Program-made: the position numbers and the translations under genes
Source of the DNA: Nitrospirota bacterium
GTDB taxonomy: Bacteria; Nitrospirota; UBA9217
Reading direction: 5' to 3'
Assembly (NCBI GenBank): GCA_023229435.1
Contig: JALNZF010000001.1
Coordinates: 124,001-188,000 of the forward strand
Length of the DNA: 64,000 bases
Notes under the pieces: generated by a model
What the model saw: only the letters and a program-made list of their open reading frames with translations
The model's database searches: none
Told to the model about the DNA's origin: nothing
Shown: one piece after another, positions 55,939-62,940 of the stretch
Layout of the letters: each line of letters opens with the position of its first letter
How positions within the stretch are numbered: position 1 is the first letter of the stretch

Positions 55939-56229
55939 ATGATGGAAAAGAACAAAGAGCAGGAACTGGCGGCAATACGAAAAGATCTCAAGGAGATGAT
56001 CGTCCGTGACCTTTCGCTGGAAGACATCAAGCCGGAGGATATCAAGGACGATGAGGTCTTGTTCGGCGAAGGGCTTGGGCTGGATTCCCTCGATGCCGTC
56101 GAGATCGTCGTGCTGCTGCAGCGCAACTTCGGTATGGAAGTGAAGAACATGGATCAGGGGAAAGAGATATTTCATTCCATTGATACCATGGCCCATTTCG
56201 TATATGATAACAAAAACAAAGCATCATAA
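55939..56229 (+). CDS. Acyl carrier protein (cluster ACP 2)
   Basis: A 96-residue ACP. The attachment Ser is in GLGLDSLDAVEIVVLLQ (about residue 50). It has an N-terminal extension (MMEKNKEQELAAIRKDLKEM) longer than the housekeeping ACP. The start has CAAGGAGAACATG. It precedes a deacetylase and lies one gene upstream of the second KS/chain-length factor pair. It may serve that pair rather than the first KS. Sequence differs clearly from the ACPs at 39960 and 59936. Confidence 0.94.
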   Translation: MMEKNKEQELAAIRKDLKEMIVRDLSLEDIKPEDIKDDEVLFGEGLGLDSLDAVEIVVLLQRNFGMEVKNMDQGKEIFHSIDTMAHFVYDNKNKAS

Positions 56230-56248
56230 TGCTTGATCACAGGAACGT

Positions 56249-57319
56249 ATGAAACGATATTTTATCGTTGCGTGGCTTCTGGTGTTCATTGTTTCCTGCG
56301 TCGGCATTGGTACCAGGGAAACCGCAGCACCGATTGGGTCAACCCCGTTAGACCACTTAAGCGAAGGCAGCATGGCGGGGGACAGAGCGAATAAATCCAA
56401 TTTGACGAGCGGTCTAACGGGGTCAATCCCGCTGGTCACGTTCGTGTTCGACGACGGGAACGATACGGATTATCTGGTTGCAAGGGACATTTTTGCGGAG
56501 CAGGGGGCTGTTGCATGCTCGGCGATCACGACGGACTGGATCAACGGACCGGGTTATATGACCGTTGCGCAGATCATCGGGCTCAAGGATGCGGGCTGGG
56601 AGATCATGGCCCATACAGCGACCCATCCGAACCTGAGGTCTCTCTCGTCCGCACAGGTCGAAGGTGAATTGTCCCGATCAAAAGCAACGCTCGAAGGTCT
56701 GGGGCTGAACATCAAAAACCTCGTCTATCCGTATAACAAGAACAATGAGATGGTAAGGGCGGTTGCGAGACGCTACTATCGTTCAGGACGGGGAGGCAGG
56801 AACGCTGTGAATGGGGCAATCGTTGATCCCTATGATCTAAAATCCTATTCAATCAAACATGATCTTGCCGGGATGGAGCGTTTTATCGACCGCGCTTATG
56901 CCGGCAGGTCCTGGATCATTTTCTACCAGCATCGGGTGGACATCAAGGTCGCTGTTGAAGAGAGACATGGAAGTTTCATCCCCGGGGAGAAACTAATGTT
57001 CAGCCCGTCGGGGGCTCAGGGCAGGTATGAACCGCCGGCCTGGTATTTGTTCTTCGGGTCTTTGTATTTTGTTCCGCTCTCGGGAAGACCGGGGGCGGGG
57101 GACACGATCATTGGTGAGTCAAGCGGCGCATCGGCGCGCATCGATCGCATTCTCTACGACGAATGGGCCCAGATCCGCGACATGATACGGTATGTCCGCA
57201 CGCGCTATCCGGACATGCGGATCGTAACGATCGATCAGGGGCTGGACATTCTGGGTATCGCGCAACAGGCGCCTTTGGCGGCGGAGATTCCGGCACAGCC
57301 AGCGTACAGCGCGCGGTAA
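56249..57319 (+). CDS. Polysaccharide deacetylase-family lipoprotein with repeat insertion
   Basis: A 356-residue NodB-type protein with an N-terminal lipobox-like signal (YFIVAWLLVFIVSC). The deacetylase core carries VTFVFDDGNDTDY (catalytic Asp-Asp) and HTATH (MAHTATHPNL), the metal-binding HxxxH. A C-terminal domain of about 120 residues (RYEPPAWYLFFGSLYFVPLS onward) has no clear match. Between signal and core lies an in-frame insertion of about 30 residues (56336-56426) made of an inverted repeat. A role in trimming the head group of the cluster's glycolipid, perhaps acting with the GT2 protein, is inference from context. The ATG lies 19 bases after the ACP stop. Confidence 0.82.
   Translation: MKRYFIVAWLLVFIVSCVGIGTRETAAPIGSTPLDHLSEGSMAGDRANKSNLTSGLTGSIPLVTFVFDDGNDTDYLVARDIFAEQGAVACSAITTDWINGPGYMTVAQIIGLKDAGWEIMAHTATHPNLRSLSSAQVEGELSRSKATLEGLGLNIKNLVYPYNKNNEMVRAVARRYYRSGRGGRNAVNGAIVDPYDLKSYSIKHDLAGMERFIDRAYAGRSWIIFYQHRVDIKVAVEERHGSFIPGEKLMFSPSGAQGRYEPPAWYLFFGSLYFVPLSGRPGAGDTIIGESSGASARIDRILYDEWAQIRDMIRYVRTRYPDMRIVTIDQGLDILGIAQQAPLAAEIPAQPAYSAR
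56336..56426. repeat. In-frame inverted-repeat insertion in the deacetylase gene
   Basis: GGGTCAACCCCGTTAGACC at the left and GGTCTAACGGGGTCAA at the right share perfect 13 bp arms (ACCCCGTTAGACC/GGTCTAACGGGGT), about 55 bases apart. The reading frame is kept and encodes GSTPLDHLSEGSMAGDR and similar residues. The core matches the palindrome in the LolA-like gene. Confidence 0.85.
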
Positions 57320-57326
57320 GCGTACT

Positions 57327-57458
57327 GAGCTTGTTGCACAAGCCTCCGTTCACCCTTCGACAAGCCCAGGGCGAACGGGTACGACTATTGATATTGCCAG
57401 ATTTATTCCGTTCGTGCTGAGCCTGTCGAAGCACAAAATGGGTTTGTGCAACAGGCTC
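57327..57458 (+). repeat. 132 bp inverted-repeat element, copy 2
   Basis: Ends are GAGCTTGTTGCACAAG and TTTGTGCAACAGGCTC. Inside, CCCTTCGACAAGCCCAGGG and CTGAGCCTGTCGAAGCAC pair. Same length and orientation as 26213-26344, about 31 kb away. Its right end lies 24 bases before the KS start codon. Confidence 0.88.
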
Positions 57459-57482
57459 TACACTGAACAGAAATCGAAAACT

Positions 57483-58661
57483 ATGCAAGATACCTCAATG
57501 GTGATCACAGGCATCGGTGTAATATCCGCTGCGGGAAACAACGTCGCCGAGACGCTCTCGTCCTTTGAGCTTGGGACGAGGAACGCGGGACCGGTGACTC
57601 TCTTCCCTACAATTTTGAAATCTCCGGCCTTTGAAGTGAAGCATCTTCCGGATGCATATTATCTGGAAGGGTGGCGGACATTGAGCCTTGCCCTGATCGC
57701 TGTTGATGAGGCGATGAAGGACGCGCGTCTTGCCGACCTTACGGGGTTCCGGGTGGGTGTCTGCATGGGAACGACCGTGGCGAGTCAGCTGAACGCCCTG
57801 CAGTTCTATAAAGCATACCGCGAGAACGGCGCGGCGCCGATGATATCAGTGGACAGATTTTTAAAGGGCAATCTTGCTGAATATATTGCGCGCAGGATCG
57901 GGGCGCGGGGCCCGCAGATCTCCGTGGTGAACGCCTGCTCTTCCTCGACCGACGCGATCGGCGTCGCGCTCTCCTGGCTCAAGGGCGGCCTGTGCGATAT
58001 TGCGATCGCTGGCGGGGCGGATGAGTTGAACCACGTGCCCTATTGCGGATTCAACTCTCTCGGCATCGCCAATCCCGGTCTTTGCGCGCCCTTTGACCGG
58101 GACCGCAAGGGATTAAACCTCGGAGAAGGCGCGGGAGTCATGGTCATCGAAACCAGAGCAACAGCGCGCACGAGGGGCGTTGTATCACCTCTCTTTCTTT
58201 CAGGCTATGGCACATCGAGCGACGCCTATCATTTGACCGCGCCAAGTCCCGATGGTGTGGGTTTGAGAGCTGCATTGCATGACGCACTGGCGGAAGCGGG
58301 CATCGCACCCCGCGAGGTCGGATTTGTCAATGCCCACGGCACCGGAACCCATGAAAATGATCTGGTCGAAGGAAATGTGCTGGCGGACGTCTTCGGACAG
58401 GATCTCATCATGCTGTCGACCAAAGGGTTCACGGGACATACCCTGGGCGCAGCAGGAGGCATCGAGGCCGTGTTTACGGCGGCAGGACTTCGCGCAGGAT
58501 GGGTTCCGGCCAGCGCGGGTTATCATACCAGGGATGAGGCCATCCCCATTTCTCCTGTGCGGGGAAAGACCGTCATCACCGGACGCTTCGCGCTATCCAC
58601 TTCGCTGGCCTTCGGGGGCACCAATGCCGCGATCGTGATCGGACGGGAGAAAAACGCATGA
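57483..58661 (+). CDS. Beta-ketoacyl-ACP synthase, third catalytic KS (KS-alpha-like)
   Basis: A 392-residue condensing enzyme with the full active site: C152 (VVNACSSSTDAIG), H285 (NAHGTGTHEND) and H319 (FTGHTLGAAGG). FGGTNAAIVIG closes the fold. The ATG at 57483 is chosen because the in-frame part upstream comes from the 132 bp repeat and would add LSLSKHKMGLCNRLYTEQ-like residues. It overlaps the chain-length factor-like gene by ATGA. This pairing of a full KS with a Cys-less KS is typical of type II polyketide systems. Confidence 0.92.
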   Translation: MQDTSMVITGIGVISAAGNNVAETLSSFELGTRNAGPVTLFPTILKSPAFEVKHLPDAYYLEGWRTLSLALIAVDEAMKDARLADLTGFRVGVCMGTTVASQLNALQFYKAYRENGAAPMISVDRFLKGNLAEYIARRIGARGPQISVVNACSSSTDAIGVALSWLKGGLCDIAIAGGADELNHVPYCGFNSLGIANPGLCAPFDRDRKGLNLGEGAGVMVIETRATARTRGVVSPLFLSGYGTSSDAYHLTAPSPDGVGLRAALHDALAEAGIAPREVGFVNAHGTGTHENDLVEGNVLADVFGQDLIMLSTKGFTGHTLGAAGGIEAVFTAAGLRAGWVPASAGYHTRDEAIPISPVRGKTVITGRFALSTSLAFGGTNAAIVIGREKNA

Positions 58662-59728
58662 AGATCTCCGGGATCGGCCTGATCTTTACGCAGGGTCTGG
58701 GCATAGAAAGTCTTGAGAAGGCCATGCAAAATGGATGGCAAAAGCCGGGTGAAGTGGCTGCTCATCCGGTCATGGGAGGCACGTTGCCGGCGTACCTGGT
58801 CGATCTTGCCACGGCGCCCGTTAAAGCGTTGTTAAAGAAAGTGCGGCGCTCGGATACGCTGAGCAAGATGTCCGTGGTCGCAGCGTCGGACGCACTGCTG
58901 AACAGCGGGATCGAGAATAGTGCCCGGAAAAAGATCGGCATCATCATTTCAACCGCTTTTGGTCCCCACGTGACCACGTTCGATTTTCTGGACGACATCC
59001 TTGACCACGGCGATGCTGCAGTATCGCCGACCACGTTTTCGAACTCGGTACACAATGCAGCGGCCTCCTATGTCGCAACCTCCCTGAACATAAAGGGTCC
59101 TACACTGACGATCTCCCAATTCCAGTTCTCGTTCCAGGCGGCGCTGCAGCTTGCGCAGGCATGGCTGGACCAGGGCCGCTGCGATCATGTCCTTGCCGGA
59201 GCAGTGGACCAGTACGGAGACGTCCTGGGGTATGTTTCCGATCATAAACTCACGACGGCGAAGGACGGAAGGATCAAACCCTTCACCTTCAATCCCACCT
59301 GTCAGGTCCCGGGCGAAGGCGCTGTTTTTTTTCTTTTAAGCAAGGGGAACGAGGGCAACGTGTATTGCGACATCAACGCTGTTCACACGGGCGACGATCC
59401 TGATAGAGGGAAGTCCGTCGATATCAACATCATCGATGCCGACGGCATGCTGCCCGACGAGTCCGCGTACCATTCGTCCCTGTCAACGGATATCCCGACA
59501 GCGGCCTATTCGCCGCTCTTCGGCAGCATGATGATCGGAAGCGCCTTCAATGCCGCGGCAGGCGCGCTGATGCTGAAACAGCAAACGCGCTACGCCGCTC
59601 CGGTGCTGGATAACCCTCAAGGGATCCGCCTTCTCACGGAATCCGGCAGCAGTCATATCGAATCGATACGCTGTATCGGGATCAACTGTTACGCTGACAG
59701 GTCGGTGATCTATTTATCAAAGGTGTGA
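58658..59728 (+). CDS. Chain-length factor-like KS partner (active Cys replaced by Gln)
   Basis: A 356-residue KS-fold protein. Aligned with its neighbour (Trp 13 residues after the active site in both), Q156 (TISQFQFSFQAALQ) takes the position of C152. The catalytic His motifs (HGTGT, GHTLG) are missing, so it cannot condense by itself. Gln at this site is the hallmark of KS-beta/chain-length factors of type II polyketide synthases, which set chain length and may decarboxylate malonyl-ACP. The ATGA overlap with the KS gene supports a heterodimer. It is followed by a hairpin and the third ACP. Confidence 0.85.
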   Translation: MKISGIGLIFTQGLGIESLEKAMQNGWQKPGEVAAHPVMGGTLPAYLVDLATAPVKALLKKVRRSDTLSKMSVVAASDALLNSGIENSARKKIGIIISTAFGPHVTTFDFLDDILDHGDAAVSPTTFSNSVHNAAASYVATSLNIKGPTLTISQFQFSFQAALQLAQAWLDQGRCDHVLAGAVDQYGDVLGYVSDHKLTTAKDGRIKPFTFNPTCQVPGEGAVFFLLSKGNEGNVYCDINAVHTGDDPDRGKSVDINIIDADGMLPDESAYHSSLSTDIPTAAYSPLFGSMMIGSAFNAAAGALMLKQQTRYAAPVLDNPQGIRLLTESGSSHIESIRCIGINCYADRSVIYLSKV

Positions 59729-59801
59729 GTTTAGTTTGGTGGTTGACCGATCAAATACTTTTCAAAATGGATAAAATCTAAAGAACATTACGACGGAGTA
59801 G

Positions 59802-59878
59802 CACGGATTGACACTGATTGAATAAAGCAAATGAAAAAAGCCTGATGTATTATCCGTGTTCATCAGTGTGCATCCGTG
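59802..59878. repeat. CACGGAT/ATCCGTG hairpin element
   Basis: CACGGATTGACACTGAT at the left pairs with ATCAGTGTGCATCCGTG at the right, about 40 bases apart. It is followed by ATGGTTCCGGTTTGTACGG, the same tail as after 6338-6446 and 49920-50027. Confidence 0.75.
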
Positions 59879-59935
59879 GTAAATATATATTATGGTTCCG
59901 GTTTGTACGGATTAGGATAGAGGTTATAAATAATC

Positions 59936-60178
59936 ATGACCATACAGGAAATTGAAGATACCTTAATTCAGGGGATCGCTTCGATCACGAACCAGGAGGC
60001 ATCGGCCGTTTCTCCTGATGTACCGTTCCACGATCTGGGGGTCGATTCGCTCGGGTTCATCGAGATCCTCGTGTTCATTGAAAAGACCTTTAAACTGCCG
60101 CTGATCGCATCGGACCTGACCAGGAAGGACTTTGAGACCATTCACGCCCTGGCTTCGTTCATCAGCGGAAAAGTGTAG
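59936..60178 (+). CDS. Acyl carrier protein (cluster ACP 3)
   Basis: An 80-residue ACP of standard length. The 4'-phosphopantetheine Ser lies in LGVDSLGFIEIL (residue about 38). The EIEDTLIQGIASITNQEASAV start and FEIHALASFI-like end (FETIHALASFISGKV) fit the family. It follows the KS/chain-length factor pair and precedes a condensation-type acyltransferase by 13 bases, so it probably hands its acyl chain to that enzyme. The ribosome site is weak (AGAGG 12 bases upstream). Confidence 0.94.
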   Translation: MTIQEIEDTLIQGIASITNQEASAVSPDVPFHDLGVDSLGFIEILVFIEKTFKLPLIASDLTRKDFETIHALASFISGKV

Positions 60179-60191
60179 TGTGGGAGCGGTC

Positions 60192-61520
60192 ATGTTGGTG
60201 TCCAAACGCAAACGTTACCTCTCCGGTTCCGACTGGGTGATCAATACCTTCGATCATCTGATGAAGGCCTCGACCTGCGCGGGTAATATGTCGCAGGTGG
60301 TGCTCCAGTTCGATTCCCTGCTTGATGAGGATGAGGTCCGAACGCAGGTGAGCAGGTTCGCGGGCCGGTTCCCGGTATTGCAGGGAAGCGTAGGGCGGGA
60401 CCTCAAACTTGCGCCTTACTGGAGGATACCCGCAAAAGGCGTGCACGAGGTCACGTTCGTTGTTCATCGCGTGGACGACCGGTCGTCAGACAATGCGTTC
60501 CCTCTTGCGCTCGCGCAGAGCGTGAATACGGCGTTTAGGGACGACAACGATCACCTCGCGTTTCATCTTTTCATCGGCCACGGGCGAAGCATGCTCGCCA
60601 TGACCTTCGACCATCGCATCCTCGACGCACGCGGGGCAGAGCTGTTTTTGGACCTGTTCCAGAAGAGCCTGAAAAGGGGTGCACCCGAGGTGTCCGGGGA
60701 TATTGCCTTTGTCTCTTCATCGGCCCTGACCCGATGGTCGAAAAGGTTCCTGGCAGGCAGGAACGTGAACCGCAGGATCATGATGCTATCGAAAACAGCA
60801 ACACCGGAAGCCCTGCATCTTCCGTCCGGAAAAGATCGATGCTACCGTTATCATCTCCTTGCATTCAATGAAAAGGAGACTGCGGGCATTTATGAACGGG
60901 CATACACCGAGGCAGGGTATCTTATGGAATCGCCGTACCTGCTGTCCGTGATCATTCAAAGCATGCGCGAACTGTTCAAGAGCAGGCAGTTGACCGGCGC
61001 CAGCTACCTTATCCCCGTGACCATGGACCTGCGGCCCGGCCTGGACCCGCTGCAGGAAGTATTTTTCAACTACGTGTCGTACCTTTTTTACCAGGTTCCG
61101 GTCCTTGAGATCGATGACCGCAAAGGCCTCATTGCCCTGCTCAAGCAACAGATGTACGACCAGGTAAAATCGGGCTTTCCGAAAGACCTTGTGGAAGCGA
61201 GCTTGCTGACCCGCATCGCACCGTTGCCCGTGCTGGGGAAACTGCTGCACCTCCCGATGAAGGGGAAGATGGCAACCTTTGTCTTCTCCCATCTCGGGAA
61301 GAGCGCTTACCAGCATCCCGTGTTCATGGAAAAGCGGATCGCGAATATGTTTCACATGCCGCGCGTGCCCGTGCCTCCCGGGCTCGGGTTCTTCAGTAAT
61401 TATTACAACAACCGACTCAACCTGGTGATCTCCTCTCTGGATGGGTTGCTGAGTGATGAAGATATCAGGATGCTCGAAGAGGGGATACGGGATCGATTCG
61501 GAGTTTCGAAGGCATCATGA
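60192..61520 (+). CDS. Condensation-domain-like acyltransferase
   Basis: A 442-residue protein of the CoA-dependent acyltransferase/condensation fold. The signature HHxxxDG is represented by FDHRILDARG (His and Asp kept, first His replaced by Asp); a later LDPLQEVFFNYVSYLF and VPVPPGLGFFSNYYNNRLNL recall the family's second half. It could join an ACP-bound acyl chain to an alcohol or amine acceptor. The ATG at 60192 has GGGAG 7 bases upstream; longer frames would read out of the ACP gene. It overlaps the next gene by ATGA. The substrate is not predictable. Confidence 0.75.
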   Translation: MLVSKRKRYLSGSDWVINTFDHLMKASTCAGNMSQVVLQFDSLLDEDEVRTQVSRFAGRFPVLQGSVGRDLKLAPYWRIPAKGVHEVTFVVHRVDDRSSDNAFPLALAQSVNTAFRDDNDHLAFHLFIGHGRSMLAMTFDHRILDARGAELFLDLFQKSLKRGAPEVSGDIAFVSSSALTRWSKRFLAGRNVNRRIMMLSKTATPEALHLPSGKDRCYRYHLLAFNEKETAGIYERAYTEAGYLMESPYLLSVIIQSMRELFKSRQLTGASYLIPVTMDLRPGLDPLQEVFFNYVSYLFYQVPVLEIDDRKGLIALLKQQMYDQVKSGFPKDLVEASLLTRIAPLPVLGKLLHLPMKGKMATFVFSHLGKSAYQHPVFMEKRIANMFHMPRVPVPPGLGFFSNYYNNRLNLVISSLDGLLSDEDIRMLEEGIRDRFGVSKAS

Positions 61521-62725
61521 ATATTACCGGTGATGTTCTCGTGGTCGGCGCGGGTGTTGCCGGCGTTTCGGCAGCAGTGGCAGCAGCACGGGGCGGTTCG
61601 CGCACGATGCTTATAGAGAAGGAACGCTATCTCGGCGGTACCGGTACCGCGGGCATGTTCCAACATATCTGCGGCCTCTATCTGAATGGTGATGCGGCCC
61701 CGACAGAGACATTGAACCAGGGGCTCGCGCGCGAGTTTGCTGCTCTTCTGAGCGTGAAGTCGCCGCAGAGAACAATGAAAAAGATGGGCCGGGTGTACGT
61801 GCATCCGTATTCGAGTGAAGATCTGCAATCTGTGCTCACTTCGCTTTGCAGTGCTGAACAGAACATTACCGTACGGTATGATACCGCGGCAATCGCGGTC
61901 ACGAAGCGGTCATCAGGGATCGAGAGCATCAAGGTCAAGGGTCCTGACGGTGAGCAGGTCATCTCACCGAAAATGGTTATCGACTGTACAGGAAGCGGAG
62001 AGATTGCAGCTCTGGCCGGTGCTGAATTCGACCTGTCCAGTCCGGAAGAACGTCAGCTGGCAGGCTTCACGCTTCACATAAAGGGCCTGCAGGGCGCCGA
62101 TGATGCGCTTGCGCTCAAAGTCCCCTATCATCTTGCCCAGGCTGTGAAACAGGGGACGTTCTCGCCAACGGTAAGGTTTACGACCTTCAGTCCCGGAGAT
62201 GCGATCACTGAGGGGTATTGCAAGATGAGCATTGACACTGAAGAGGGCCCGCGCAGGGAAGAACAAACGAGAAAAGAGGCCGCTGCAGTGCATGCCTATC
62301 TCGCATCGGTTATTCCGGCTTTTAACGGTTCCTTTATTGCCGGGACTTCTCTCAAGGTGCTTGAGCGCGAAGGCAGAAGGGTCATGGGAGAGTACACGCT
62401 TACGAAAGATGATGTCCTTTCCGCCAGAAAGTTTTCCGATGGGATTGTGAAGAATGCCTGGCCTATCGAACTCTGGGACCGGTTGAAAGGGACGGTTTAT
62501 TACTATGTCCCTCGCGGAGATTATTATGAGATCCCGTTCAGGTGTATCACGGTCAAGAATGTTGAGAACCTGCTCACCGCGGGACGCTGCATATCGGTCA
62601 CTCGTGAGGCGCTCGGTTCGACGCGCGTGATGGGCGCCTGCGTGGCGCTGGGGGAACAGGCTGGGAAAGCGGCGGCGTACCGGGTCAGGAACGGGAAGTA
62701 TCCTGAGAACATAAAGGAGTATTGA
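61517..62725 (+). CDS. FAD-dependent oxidoreductase
   Basis: A 402-residue flavoprotein with a Rossmann FAD motif (DVLVVGAGVAGVSAAVAAARGG, then LIEKERYLGGTGTAG) and a C-terminal motif (LLTAGRCISVTREALGSTRV, ALGEQAGKAAAY) typical of the FAD-dependent oxidoreductase group PF12831. It is the second flavoprotein of the cluster and differs in type from the CrtI-like enzyme at 37069. It overlaps the acyltransferase gene by ATGA. It may oxidise or desaturate the acyl product. A repeat element begins 8 bases after its stop. Confidence 0.85.
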   Translation: MNITGDVLVVGAGVAGVSAAVAAARGGSRTMLIEKERYLGGTGTAGMFQHICGLYLNGDAAPTETLNQGLAREFAALLSVKSPQRTMKKMGRVYVHPYSSEDLQSVLTSLCSAEQNITVRYDTAAIAVTKRSSGIESIKVKGPDGEQVISPKMVIDCTGSGEIAALAGAEFDLSSPEERQLAGFTLHIKGLQGADDALALKVPYHLAQAVKQGTFSPTVRFTTFSPGDAITEGYCKMSIDTEEGPRREEQTRKEAAAVHAYLASVIPAFNGSFIAGTSLKVLEREGRRVMGEYTLTKDDVLSARKFSDGIVKNAWPIELWDRLKGTVYYYVPRGDYYEIPFRCITVKNVENLLTAGRCISVTREALGSTRVMGACVALGEQAGKAAAYRVRNGKYPENIKEY

Positions 62726-62732
62726 TAAAAAC

Positions 62733-62899
62733 GTAACTACTCAACACATCTGAACCCCGAAAGGTGTTACGCCAGATAGAAACCTTTCTATCCGCAGATT
62801 TCGCAGATGGACGCAGATTTTAATAAAAAATAAGTCACGTTTGATTTAATCTGCGAAATCTGCGTAATCTGCGGACAATGTCTTGACCTGAGTAGTTAC
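62733..62899. repeat. Inverted-repeat element with GTAACTACTCA ends, copy B
   Basis: Ends are GTAACTACTCA (62733) and CTGAGTAGTTAC (to 62899). The interior is the reverse complement of copy A at 50735-50877, with CTATCCGCAGATTTCGCAGA and AATCTGCGTAATCTGCGG arms. It may serve as a bidirectional hairpin between genes. Confidence 0.88.
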
Positions 62900-62940
62900 G
62901 TTTCTTGTTGCTTGAACGTTTATCCAAATAGGGGGTCTTA

